DNA of 64,000 nucleotides from NCBI RefSeq assembly GCF_014697075.1, contig NZ_JACJRE010000006.1, positions 62,001 through 126,000 on the forward strand. The letters run 5' to 3'. The notes beneath the pieces were generated by a model. That model searched no databases and had not been told where the DNA came from. It was given only the letters and a program-made list of their open reading frames with translations. Origin of the DNA: Tolypothrix sp. FACHB-123. Lineage in GTDB: Bacteria; Cyanobacteriota; Cyanobacteriia; Cyanobacteriales; Nostocaceae. Positions 1 through 8,543 of the stretch are shown here, piece by piece (within the stretch, counting starts at the first letter, position 1; each line of letters opens with the position of its first letter). The translations under genes were made by a program, and so were the position numbers.

Positions 1-1848
1 TTCCGCAATGGGACGAATATCAATGTCTGCTTAGTCAATAGTGATGTTCAACTGACAACAGCAATCAGGATGGGAAATGTTGCTGTTGATTGGCAAATTC
101 AAGGTATTGCTGATTTTAACGGTAATGGCGTATCAGATATTTTGTTCCGCAATGGGACGAATATCGATGTCTGCTTAGTCAATAGCGATTTTCAACTGAC
201 AGCACCAATCAGGATGGGAAATGCTGCTGTTGATTGGCAAATTCAAGGTATTGCTGATTTTAACGGTAATGGCGTATCAGATATTTTGTTCCGCAATGGG
301 ACGAATATCGATGTCTGCTTAGTCAATAGCGATTTTCAACTGACAGCACCAATCAGGATGGGAAATGCTGCTGTTGATTGGCAAATTCAAGGTATTGCTG
401 ATTTTAACGGTAATGGCGTATCAGATATTTTGTTCCGCAATGGGACGAATATCGATGTCTGCTTAGTCAATAGCGATGTTCAACTGACAGCACCAATCAG
501 GATGGGAAATGCTGCTGTTGATTGGCAAATTCAAGGTGTAGTTGATTTCAACGGTAATGCTGTATCAAATATTTTGTTCCGCAATGGGACGAATATCGAT
601 GTCTACTTAGTGAATAGTGATGTTCAAGTTACAGCAGTAAAGAGGGTGGGAAATGCTGCTGTTGATTGGCAAATTCAAGGTGTAGCCGATTTCAACGGTA
701 ATGGCTTATCAGATATTCTGTTCCGCAATGATACTAATATCGATGTTTGGTTAGTTAATGGTAATGCTCAACTAACAGCAGCAATTAGGATGGGAAATGT
801 TCCTGTTGATTGGCAAATTCAAGGTGTAGCTGATTTTAACGGTAATGGCGTATCAGATATTTTGTTCCGCAATGGGACGAATATCGATGTCTACTTAGTC
901 AATAGCTATGTTCAACTGACAGCACCAATCAGGATGGGAAATGCTCCTGTTGATTGGCAAATTCAAGGTGTAGCTGATTTTAATGGCGATGGGATATCAG
1001 ATATTTTGTTCCGTCATGGGACTAATCTCGATGTTTGGTTAGTTAATGGTAATGCTCAAGTTGCAGCAGTAAAGAGGGTGGGAAATGCTGCTATTGATTG
1101 GCAAATTCAAGGTGTAGCTGATTTCAACGGTGATGGGATATCAGATATTGTGTTCCGCAATGATACTAATATCGATGTCTGGTTAGTTAATGGTAATACT
1201 CAAGTTACTGCTGTAAAGAGGGTGAGAAATGCTGCTGTTGATTGGCAAATTCAAGGTGTAGCTGATTTCAACGGCGATGGGATCTCAGATATTTTGTTGC
1301 GTAATGATACTAACTTAGATGTCTGGTTAGTTAATGATAATGTTCAAGCGACAGCACCAGTGAGCGCCGGAAATGCGCCTGTTGATTGGCAAATTCAACT
1401 AAGTCCCGTGAGTCTGACAGCACCTCTAGGTTTGATGACTACTTCTCAGAAGCTAACAACATTGATTAATGGACAGTTGAATGGTCTATCTTTTGATATG
1501 GATGGCTATTATGGCGCTCAATGTTGGGATTTAGTTGCTTACGCAACTGGTAACACTACGTCAACCTATAATTGGAAACGAGGCGCTAATGTGATGGAAA
1601 ATGGCAATGTGGCTGTGGGTACCGCCATTGCAACTTTCCTCGGCCCAAATAATACTTATGACACCCCTCCAGATTATAGTCGCCAGCACACTGCAATCTT
1701 TGCGGGCTATGGAGTTGAGTATGGAGTATCTGGTTTCTATGTATGGGATCAGAATTGGAATTGGAAGCAATATGTCCAGAAACACTTTATTCGCACTAAT
1801 AGCTCAGGAACTAACGATGCAGATAATTATTATATTGTTCAAGTTTAA
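1..1848 (+). CDS. FG-GAP/VCBS-like repeat protein with C-terminal NlpC/P60-like (BPSL0067-type) domain, 5' truncated
   Basis: The reading frame is open from base 1, so the true start lies upstream of the window. About nine full copies of a 48-residue unit (144 bp) follow each other, each with the core DWQIQG.ADFNGNG.SDILFR. The D-x-N-G-N/D-G-x-S-D loop is the calcium-type loop of FG-GAP/VCBS repeats. The tenth copy breaks off after DWQIQ. The last ~145 residues form a separate globular domain with GAQCWDLVAY (candidate catalytic Cys), GTAIATF, QHTAIF (candidate His) and VWDQNW. This pattern fits BPSL0067-like members of the NlpC/P60 cysteine peptidase/amidase fold. Upstream copies are almost identical in DNA, downstream copies are more diverged. 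Probably a surface or secreted protein acting on peptidoglycan or another amide; the substrate is unknown and any signal peptide is outside the window. Confidence 0.7.
   Translation, partial: FRNGTNINVCLVNSDVQLTTAIRMGNVAVDWQIQGIADFNGNGVSDILFRNGTNIDVCLVNSDFQLTAPIRMGNAAVDWQIQGIADFNGNGVSDILFRNGTNIDVCLVNSDFQLTAPIRMGNAAVDWQIQGIADFNGNGVSDILFRNGTNIDVCLVNSDVQLTAPIRMGNAAVDWQIQGVVDFNGNAVSNILFRNGTNIDVYLVNSDVQVTAVKRVGNAAVDWQIQGVADFNGNGLSDILFRNDTNIDVWLVNGNAQLTAAIRMGNVPVDWQIQGVADFNGNGVSDILFRNGTNIDVYLVNSYVQLTAPIRMGNAPVDWQIQGVADFNGDGISDILFRHGTNLDVWLVNGNAQVAAVKRVGNAAIDWQIQGVADFNGDGISDIVFRNDTNIDVWLVNGNTQVTAVKRVRNAAVDWQIQGVADFNGDGISDILLRNDTNLDVWLVNDNVQATAPVSAGNAPVDWQIQLSPVSLTAPLGLMTTSQKLTTLINGQLNGLSFDMDGYYGAQCWDLVAYATGNTTSTYNWKRGANVMENGNVAVGTAIATFLGPNNTYDTPPDYSRQHTAIFAGYGVEYGVSGFYVWDQNWNWKQYVQKHFIRTNSSGTNDADNYYIVQV
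70..1398 (+). repeat. 144-bp in-frame tandem repeats
   Basis: Units begin near 70, 214, 358, 502, 646, 790, 934, 1078 and 1222, with a partial unit near 1366 and another partial before base 70. The first units differ at only a few positions, which points to recent expansion by unequal exchange or slippage. Confidence 0.9.
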
Positions 1849-2220
1849 AAATATATAGCTATGTATTGAAGTTAAGCGATCGCTTGGGGAATTGGGTATC
1901 ATTGGTAGCTTCTTCCCCATGCCAAAAATAAAGATATCTGTTTAGATTACGAAATTTATGTTTAGGATTGTGAATCTTATATGATAGCAATCCTATTTGC
2001 CTTTGCTCCTGGGTCAATAGTCGTTTTTTCTGAGTATTTACTGATAGTATGTGCTTGGAGAGACTACTTATTTAGTTATTTACGTAGATATGCTAACGAT
2101 CGGTAATTATCCGGACTTGCGATCGCAAATCATGTGGGAAGGTTATATCTATGGCATAAAAGTTTATTCTTTAAGTCAGCAAAGCAATTTTCCAGCAAGG
2201 TGGAAATGTGAGGGCGGAAT
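1849..2220. other. gap between the repeat protein and the FHA-GAF-cyclase gene
   Basis: AT-rich non-coding stretch with two HIP1-related sites. I see no clear terminator hairpin and no convincing gene. A 60-codon frame at 2051-2233 overlaps the next start and has no recognisable features. The promoter of the cyclase gene is presumably here but cannot be placed. Confidence 0.5.
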
Positions 2221-3915
2221 ATGTTCTATTTAATCTATGCTCCCAACACTAATCAAGAAAAAGCTCATCAGTTGATGTTTGGAGTCAACACGATCGGACG
2301 TTCTACCGATAATACGCTCGCGATCGCAGATGAGAGCCTATCCCGTTACCACGCCGAGATTACAGTCACCAATGAGCGAATCGTCATTAAGGATCTGCAA
2401 AGTCTTAACCACACTTTCGTGAATAAGGTAAAAATCGATCAGTGCGAACTAAAAAATGGAGACTTGATTAATTGTGGAAATGTAGAGTTAAAGTTTGTTC
2501 AGAAAGTCAATAACACGCCCCAAACTACTAAGAATCCTAATTTACTGCCAGAACCGTTAGGTGAAGAAGATTATGAAGTAACTCCTATCTCAGAAACCAT
2601 TATCAAGCAATTCTCTACTGAACCAAGTAGCTTTAAAATTCAGGACTTACTAGATAATCCAGGCAGAAGTGATTCACTGCTGAGATTACCACAAAGGGCT
2701 AGTAATCAACGAACAGTAGACAAGTTAAAAATTCTTTTAGAGGTAAGTAAACAGCTTTCATCTCCTGAAGAACCCGATCGATTGTTAGCAAAAATTCTCG
2801 ATCTATTATTCGAGATTATGAATGTAGACCGAGCAGTTATCTTAATGGTAAATGAAACTACCAAAAAACTTGATGCCCGCGCCGTTAAATTAGGTGTAGG
2901 AATTCCTCAGGATAATCAATTTTATAGTAAAAATATTACCAATTATGTTTATAAAAATGGCCAAGCAATTTTAACTACTGATGCTTGCTTGGATAATCGG
3001 TTTCATGATTCGGAATCTATATTTGTCCAAACTATTCGGGCTTCAATTTGTATTCCTCTCAAACCCAGAGAAGAGGTGATTGGAGTATTGTACGTCGATA
3101 ATTTGTCCATGTGTGATGTTTATTCGGATGAAGATGTAGAGTTTGTCACTGCTTTAGCGAACCAAGCGGCGATCGCTATTGACAACGCTAATCTCTACAA
3201 TAAAATGCAAGCCGAAGCAGTAATACGGAATAAATTAGAGCGTTTCTTTCCCGAAGCTGTGAGAAAAAAGCTCAGAGAAGAAGGAAACCTGGGTATTGTC
3301 GATACAGAAGTCACAGCTTTATTTGCTGATATTAGTAATTTTACAAAAATGTCTTCTACTATGCAACCGCGTCAAGTGATTGCAATGCTTAATGAGTACT
3401 TTGAAGTGATGGTGGAGGAGATTGTTTTTCGCTATGAAGGTACTTTAGAAAAGTATATTGGCGATGCTTTATTTGCAATTTGGGGTGCGCCTTATCGCAA
3501 GCTAGACGATCCAGAAAGAGCCATACAAGCAGCTATTGATATGCAGTGGGCTGTGCTGCGACTCAATCAAAAGTGGGTGCAGCAAGGTAAACAACCGATT
3601 CAAATTCATATTGGATTGAATACAGGAAAGGTTGCTGCTGGTAATATTGGTTCAGAAAAATTAATTCAATACGCTACTATTGGGGACACAACAAATGTCA
3701 CTAGTAGAATCTGTAATGTTGCCCAAGCTGGTGAAATAGTCATATCTCAAACTACATTCGAGCGACTCCGGGCGCTAAATTTACCTTTAGAAAAAATGCC
3801 ATTAGTACAAGTTAAAGGACAAGATAAGCCTTTACAACTTTATCGGCTAATGTGGAATTTACTGCCATCAAAATTATCTCAAGTAGAAGATTTAGAAAAA
3901 TCAGTACTTTTATAG
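2221..3915 (+). CDS. FHA-GAF-adenylate/guanylate cyclase (class III)
   Basis: 564 residues in three domains. The FHA domain (about 1-95) carries G26-R27, S41-x-x-H44 and the N-terminal strands of the family, and should bind phosphothreonine peptides. A GAF domain (about 175-325) probably senses a small ligand. After a short coiled linker comes a class III cyclase domain (about 345-545) with the metal aspartates D370 in FADISNFT and D415 in KYIGDALFAIWG, the base-contact lysine K411, and the transition-state pair N492/R496 in IGDTTNVTSRI. By my alignment the residue usually Thr or Asp for adenine contact is A485, so base choice (cAMP or cGMP) is uncertain. No transmembrane segment, so cytosolic. 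Cyanobacteria use such multidomain cyclases widely. The ATG at 2221 follows an AGGTGG-like sequence about 17 bases upstream. Confidence 0.9.
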   Translation: MFYLIYAPNTNQEKAHQLMFGVNTIGRSTDNTLAIADESLSRYHAEITVTNERIVIKDLQSLNHTFVNKVKIDQCELKNGDLINCGNVELKFVQKVNNTPQTTKNPNLLPEPLGEEDYEVTPISETIIKQFSTEPSSFKIQDLLDNPGRSDSLLRLPQRASNQRTVDKLKILLEVSKQLSSPEEPDRLLAKILDLLFEIMNVDRAVILMVNETTKKLDARAVKLGVGIPQDNQFYSKNITNYVYKNGQAILTTDACLDNRFHDSESIFVQTIRASICIPLKPREEVIGVLYVDNLSMCDVYSDEDVEFVTALANQAAIAIDNANLYNKMQAEAVIRNKLERFFPEAVRKKLREEGNLGIVDTEVTALFADISNFTKMSSTMQPRQVIAMLNEYFEVMVEEIVFRYEGTLEKYIGDALFAIWGAPYRKLDDPERAIQAAIDMQWAVLRLNQKWVQQGKQPIQIHIGLNTGKVAAGNIGSEKLIQYATIGDTTNVTSRICNVAQAGEIVISQTTFERLRALNLPLEKMPLVQVKGQDKPLQLYRLMWNLLPSKLSQVEDLEKSVLL

Positions 3916-3944
3916 AAAAATCTATCGTCAGTTTCCCAAACTAA

Positions 3945-5195
3945 ATGCTAAAGATTGTAAGCATAAATGTAGTTATATCGTCTGCGGTAGTGGCTTTAAA
4001 TAGTAATTGGGGTAATTTTGAAACAAAATTTAATTTGCAAAAACAACAGTCACTACCAGTTTCCCAAATTCAATTACTACAAAAATCTATGATGCCGAAA
4101 GCTGCTTTAGAAAGATTATTAACTACTGAACCAGTACAAGCTGATTGGTTTAGTTCTGAGTTTTTAGCTCATGTGCCTATCTCTCAGATTGAGCAAATTA
4201 TCTCTAGTTTAAAACAAGGATTAGGCGATTATCAAAAAGTAGAAGAACAAGGTAAAAATTACAGAGTTGTGTTTGCGCGTGGTTATGTACCGACGCAAAT
4301 CTCTCTCGATAGCAATGGTAAAATTGCCATGCTATTTTTTCAACCGCCCGTAGCTAAATCCCAAGATTTAAAAGCAGCGATCGCCGAATTGAAAACTTTA
4401 CCGGGTAAGGTGAGTTTTCTGGTTCTGGAAGGGAGAACAGAACGAGCTGCGTTAAATGCTGATACCCCTTTGGCTGTGGGTTCGGCGTTTAAGTTGGCAG
4501 TTCTGCAAACGCTGAAATCACAAATTGCTGCCAAAGAGCGATCGTGGGGGGATGTTGTAGAGTTAAAATCAGAATGGAAAACTCTACCTTCTGGGATTTT
4601 ACAAACCTGGCCGGATGGTTCGCTGTTAACTTTGCAGACATTATCAGCTTTGATGATTTCTCAAAGTGATAACACCGCCACGGATGCTTTAATTAATATT
4701 ATTGGACGACCGATAATAGAAAAGATTACACCCCGCAACGTTCCCTTCTTAACTACCCGTGAATTGTTTATCCTCAAAAGTGCGAAGAACCAAGAGTTAC
4801 TAAAACGCTATCGTAATAGTAATTTAGAACAAAAACGCGAAATTTTACAATCCCTGAATCAACAGTCCTTACCTGATGTCAGTGAATTTACTGGAAACCC
4901 AGTAGCTTTAGATATTGAGTGGTTTTTTACGGCGCGAGAACTTTGTAGTTTGATAGAGCAAGTTGCTGATTTACCGTTAATGAGTATCAATCCTGGGGTA
5001 GCGAATGCGGGAGATTGGGAACGAGTGGCTTTTAAAGGTGGTTCGGAATCAGGGGTGCTAAATTTGACAACTTGGCTCAAAGCGAAGAATGGCAAACAAT
5101 ATTGTGTTGTGGGAACCTGGAATCATGACGCACCTTTAGAACAATCTCGGTTTATGACAATATATAGTAGTGCGATCGCGGGTTTAAAAAACTAA
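3945..5195 (+). CDS. serine hydrolase of the class A beta-lactamase type
   Basis: 416 residues. The N-terminus (VVISSAVVALNS) is a weak signal or anchor sequence. Residues about 45-140 form a small alpha/beta domain often seen in front of cyanobacterial beta-lactamase-like proteins. The hydrolase part has S180-A-F-K183 (nucleophile and general base), SDN at 241-243 and KGG at 364-366, which are the three signature motifs of penicillin-recognising enzymes. I do not see the E-x-x-L-N omega-loop motif that makes true class A enzymes hydrolyse penicillin, so it may be a D,D-peptidase/esterase-like enzyme and not a resistance enzyme. It begins 29 bases after the cyclase gene and ends 3 bases before a convergent gene. 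Confidence 0.75.
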   Translation: MLKIVSINVVISSAVVALNSNWGNFETKFNLQKQQSLPVSQIQLLQKSMMPKAALERLLTTEPVQADWFSSEFLAHVPISQIEQIISSLKQGLGDYQKVEEQGKNYRVVFARGYVPTQISLDSNGKIAMLFFQPPVAKSQDLKAAIAELKTLPGKVSFLVLEGRTERAALNADTPLAVGSAFKLAVLQTLKSQIAAKERSWGDVVELKSEWKTLPSGILQTWPDGSLLTLQTLSALMISQSDNTATDALINIIGRPIIEKITPRNVPFLTTRELFILKSAKNQELLKRYRNSNLEQKREILQSLNQQSLPDVSEFTGNPVALDIEWFFTARELCSLIEQVADLPLMSINPGVANAGDWERVAFKGGSESGVLNLTTWLKAKNGKQYCVVGTWNHDAPLEQSRFMTIYSSAIAGLKN

Positions 5196-5198
5196 CTG

Positions 5199-6116
5199 CT
5201 AAGGATTATATTCAAATTCACTGGTGGAACGAACGCCAATCCAATCACCGGGTGGGGTTTTTCCGACTTCGTAGGTGTAACCCATATCCCAAAAACTGAT
5301 ATTGTAGAGAGTGCGATGTTTTAAACACTGGTTCATAAATTGGCTGAGTTTGCGGCTATTGTAGGCATCACTAGCATACTCAACTGTTGGCTTTTCTATT
5401 ACTACCATTGCTGCGGCTTGCAATGCAAGTTCAATGGCAGATATTTTAGTTTTAGCGTATGCACCTACAAGGTGATGTTCATAAGTATAGTTATATCCGC
5501 CGTGATAGTAGCCGTAAATGGTAATTGGCGTGAGATGATCGAGAAATGATTGAATTTCGGTTATTAAACTTTCATCGGCTAAAGTTACTGATTTTTCACG
5601 GAAAATTTTCGTTGTGGGTGGGTTTGTTTTACGGCGATTATAGCTGACTTGATCGGGAACAGTAGGCGCAAGACATAACCAGTTATTATTTTTAGTTTCA
5701 GCTACTAATATTGATACAGAAAAATCAGGGTGTCTCCATTCAAAACTTTGATGGGTTGATTTGGGGATAGATAAACTATAAGCTTGCAAATTTTGACAAT
5801 TTTTAGTCAGGATATGCTGAATTTTTTGATAATATTCTTGGCGTTCAGCAGCAATAGTTTCATTCCAGTTATTGTTTTTGCGTTCGGAACGAGTAGGAGC
5901 ATACTCACCATATTCTTTTTGATTTGTAGGCGTTCCCCATTCCTCAATATTTTGCCAATGTTCAAAAGCTAGTTCTATGTCTGTTAGGCTGACAAATCTT
6001 TGAGAAATCATCAAATTCCATAGGTTAAATTCTCCTTGGTAGATAGTTTCCCAAATAAAAGCATTAGAACAGAGGATTTCTAATGTACCGAGCAATTTTT
6101 CTGTTTCAGCGTTCAT
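5199..6116 (-). CDS. NuiA-like (nuclease A inhibitor fold) protein, paralogue 1
   Basis: 305 residues, no signal peptide, no membrane segment. The C-terminus reads YTYEVGKTPPGDWIGV, and an internal stretch NLQAY...SILVAETKNNNWLCLAP has the same layout. Both recall the C-terminal strand pair of the Anabaena nuclease inhibitor NuiA, which as I remember it ends with a V-Y-V-I-G-E-T-P-A-G-N-like segment. I infer two NuiA-like modules (about 1-165 and 225-305) around a Gly/Tyr-rich middle (YGYYHGGYNYTYEHH). The next gene is a paralogue with the same architecture and end (EFVYNP versus EFEYNP). The role could be inhibition of a nuclease or simply the same fold used otherwise; no partner nuclease is adjacent. 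Moderate certainty on the fold, low on the function. Confidence 0.5.
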   Translation of the reverse strand: MNAETEKLLGTLEILCSNAFIWETIYQGEFNLWNLMISQRFVSLTDIELAFEHWQNIEEWGTPTNQKEYGEYAPTRSERKNNNWNETIAAERQEYYQKIQHILTKNCQNLQAYSLSIPKSTHQSFEWRHPDFSVSILVAETKNNNWLCLAPTVPDQVSYNRRKTNPPTTKIFREKSVTLADESLITEIQSFLDHLTPITIYGYYHGGYNYTYEHHLVGAYAKTKISAIELALQAAAMVVIEKPTVEYASDAYNSRKLSQFMNQCLKHRTLYNISFWDMGYTYEVGKTPPGDWIGVRSTSEFEYNP

Positions 6117-6146
6117 AGTGATTTGGCGTAATTGTAATATTCAAAA

Positions 6147-7085
6147 CTATGGATTATACACAAATTCGCTTTCTATGTATAAACCAGCCCAATCGCCTCC
6201 TGAAGTTTCGCCAATAATATAGATATTCTCCTGAGTCCAAAAGCTAAATCTGTACATCATTACTTCTGCAAAAGTATGATGCAAAAATTTGTTTAATTTA
6301 TCGTATTTTGCATATTTTGCCTCTAAATTGTTAGCCCACCTTGGCAAGTATTCTTTCTCAGAAAAAAACTTATGAAATATGCCAATTTCTAACATTTCCG
6401 AAGCTTGTAGAGCCTGTGCCATTGCTGCTTCTTTTGTCTCAGCCGCACCATAGACGATTTGATAATCGTAATTATAGTAATATCCACCACCAATATCTCC
6501 TGCTAAATGAATGGTTCCTAGTTCTGATGTGATGGCTTGAAGTTGTGAGACTATATTGAGTGTATTATCTCCTAATGCTTGAGGAGAGATATGATGAATC
6601 ATGGGAGAACGAGAAAGTTCTTCTTGTGGAATTTTAGTTTCTTTGTAAAGGGTATGAAAAACAGCAATCCAGTTTCCATCTGTAGTTTTACCAACAATCA
6701 AACCAACTAAATTATTCTCTGGGAAGTACGAGGAAGTCTTAACATTAAAAGATTGTAAGTCTTGTAAATTCTGAATTAGTAATTGAGATAATATTTCTAT
6801 TTTATTAGCCCAGGCAGTTTTCTCAATTGAATTTAAAGAAAAACTATTAAAATTACTTGCATAATCCATTGTCTGCCAATTTTTAATTGTGGCATCAATA
6901 TCTGTAAGTTTTAACCAGCCTTTCTCAAGGCTGAGATTAAGTATATTAAATTCACCATTTTGGGATAACTCCCAAACAAAAGGAGAAATATCTCCACCAG
7001 CTTCATGTCCAGGTAACGTAAAGCCTGATTGAGGCTCGATGATAACTTGTAGTGTTGCTAGAATTTGCTCTGTTTTTGGTTGCAT
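6147..7085 (-). CDS. NuiA-like (nuclease A inhibitor fold) protein, paralogue 2
   Basis: 312 residues, about 30 bases upstream of its paralogue in transcription order, so the pair is probably co-transcribed. It shares the N-terminal E(Q/K)(I/L)L.TL motif, a central GGGYYYNYDY segment and the end ENIYIIGETSGGDWAGLYIESEFVYNP (given in parts: IYIIGET, GDWAG, EFVYNP). An internal LVGLIVGKTTDGNWIAVF repeats the VGKT-x-x-GNW pattern, supporting two NuiA-like modules per chain. Residues just before the internal module (LLIQNLQDLQSF) match the helix that precedes these strands in NuiA. No catalytic residues are apparent. Function unknown; the inhibitor analogy is an inference from sequence pattern only. 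Confidence 0.5.
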   Translation of the reverse strand: MQPKTEQILATLQVIIEPQSGFTLPGHEAGGDISPFVWELSQNGEFNILNLSLEKGWLKLTDIDATIKNWQTMDYASNFNSFSLNSIEKTAWANKIEILSQLLIQNLQDLQSFNVKTSSYFPENNLVGLIVGKTTDGNWIAVFHTLYKETKIPQEELSRSPMIHHISPQALGDNTLNIVSQLQAITSELGTIHLAGDIGGGYYYNYDYQIVYGAAETKEAAMAQALQASEMLEIGIFHKFFSEKEYLPRWANNLEAKYAKYDKLNKFLHHTFAEVMMYRFSFWTQENIYIIGETSGGDWAGLYIESEFVYNP

Positions 7086-7096
7086 AATTTCAGAGA

Positions 7097-7180
7097 TTAG
7101 ATGAATAAATTACGCTTTTCATCAATTACAAGTTGAAAAGCTTCTCGAACTTTAGCAAGTGTAAAATCACTGTATGGCAT
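7097..7180 (-). pseudogene. N-terminal remnant of a conserved cyanobacterial protein
   Basis: An ATG at 7180 preceded by a good ribosome site (AAGGA, about 8 bases upstream) opens a 27-codon frame, MPYSDFTLAKVREAFQLV..., ending in TAA. The start resembles the N-terminus of a widespread cyanobacterial hypothetical family (M-S/P-Y-S-x-F-T-L-x-x-V-x-x-x-F-x-L) that is normally about 200 residues long. The rest is missing, so this is best read as a decayed gene whose start survives. It could also be a true micro-ORF. Confidence 0.4.
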
Positions 7181-7205
7181 CTGCAACATCCTTAATTATT
7201 CACAA

Positions 7206-8537
7206 CTAAACTTTAGCTGCTACACGAACAATGCGATTACTATCTTGCGCAAGTTGTTGGCGTAATTCTGCTGGAGTTGCGGGGTTATCTGCAACTGCGT
7301 AGCGTTCTAGCCAAGATTGAGATTGTGCTGCTTGTGTTAATATTTCTGGGGGAGTTAGGGGATGGAGTAAGGTTACTAAGCGAACAAAGGCGTTTTCGGA
7401 ATTCGCATATTCTGCAAGTATGGTTGTAATGTCGTCGCTGCTGGGGTTGTAAATGCGGCTGATTCCGCGTAAGGTAGTGCTGACACTTTGTTGATTGTTG
7501 GGTTGAATCACAAAATCGCGCAGTGTTTGTTTGATAGCCGCAGGGGTATGAGGATGAAGTGCAACAGCACGCCGAATTTCGATTTTTTCATCAACTGCTA
7601 GTTGTGTCAGGATTGTGTCTGGTGAATTTGGATTATTAGCAATGACTACGCGAACAAATGCTTCTTCATCTTGTGCTAATTGTTCTAAAATCTGTACAGG
7701 TAAATTGCGATGATTCGCAACATTTGCACGGACAACTTGATCTATATCGCTGGCTAATATTTCCAGAATATTCACAGGAGTATTTGAGTTAGCAGCAACT
7801 AACTGACGTACTTTAACTTCTGCATGGTTAGCAAGCTGTAGCCAAATTTCTGGTGTAATGTGGGGATGATTGGCGATCGCACTACAAACATTAGGATGAG
7901 AATTTTGCGCCAGTCGAGTTAAAAATTCAGCGCTAAGGCTGTGATTGCACGCTAGGTTAGTTAACACAGACTCATTTGACATCGCCATGAGTCGTTCAAC
8001 AATTGTTGGTGGGAGATTTGCTTGCGCTGCTATTCGCAGATAAACCTGTTGTAGGTTACTTTCCATCAAGAATTCTAACAGGTTGGGGGGAATTTCCCGG
8101 CGATCGCAAATTGCATAACAAATTTGTTCGTAGTCTTGATTTTTTGTATCTGTAAACCTTAATAGCAGTCTTTCGAGGAATTGGGGGGGAGTGTCAGCAC
8201 GACGCGCGATCGCCCACAAAACGGGGCTATAATCATCATTAATTAAGGGTTCTAAGGCAAAAATCGGGGTATTAGGATGAGCCGCTACAGCCGAACGAAT
8301 CCATGAAGTTTGGTAGTTAGCTAATTTTACCAATATTTCCGCAGGCATTTCGGAATTTCGCGGCTTGAGTAGTTCTTGCAAAGCTTTATCTCGAAATCGG
8401 AAGTCCATTTTTAAAGTATTTTCTACAGCTTTTGCTAAAGCTTTAGCAGGTGTTTTCCCATTCCAAGGATTAACAACGCCTTTCTCTACCCCCAAAAATT
8501 CTAAAATATCCACAGGTGTATTCGGGTTACGCGCCAA
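7206..8537 (-). CDS. leucine-rich repeat variant (LRV) protein, downstream part of a split gene
   Basis: 443 codons counted from a TTG at 8537. It consists almost wholly of ~24-residue repeats of the form VR..VA.NPNTP..IL..LA.D..., the leucine-rich-repeat-variant (LRV) solenoid known from Azotobacter. The frame is the same as that of the gene immediately upstream: going upstream from TTG one reads GCA, GAA, then TGA at 8544-8546, then the GTT that ends the upstream part. The segment is therefore the C-terminal third of one long gene, separated by a single stop. There is no ribosome site suited to the TTG. It may be untranslated, made by readthrough, or made by reinitiation. It ends normally at VRVAAKV. 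Probable role: cytosolic protein-protein scaffold. Confidence 0.75.
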   Translation of the reverse strand: MARNPNTPVDILEFLGVEKGVVNPWNGKTPAKALAKAVENTLKMDFRFRDKALQELLKPRNSEMPAEILVKLANYQTSWIRSAVAAHPNTPIFALEPLINDDYSPVLWAIARRADTPPQFLERLLLRFTDTKNQDYEQICYAICDRREIPPNLLEFLMESNLQQVYLRIAAQANLPPTIVERLMAMSNESVLTNLACNHSLSAEFLTRLAQNSHPNVCSAIANHPHITPEIWLQLANHAEVKVRQLVAANSNTPVNILEILASDIDQVVRANVANHRNLPVQILEQLAQDEEAFVRVVIANNPNSPDTILTQLAVDEKIEIRRAVALHPHTPAAIKQTLRDFVIQPNNQQSVSTTLRGISRIYNPSSDDITTILAEYANSENAFVRLVTLLHPLTPPEILTQAAQSQSWLERYAVADNPATPAELRQQLAQDSNRIVRVAAKV

Positions 8538-8543
8538 TGCTTC

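Noticed and set aside
2051-2233. 60-codon plus-strand frame before the cyclase gene
   Set aside because: It overlaps the cyclase start, has no recognisable features and no good ribosome site.
3945-5195. Antibiotic-resistance beta-lactamase
   Set aside because: S-x-x-K, SDN and KGG are present but no omega-loop E-x-x-L-N was found, so resistance is not supported.
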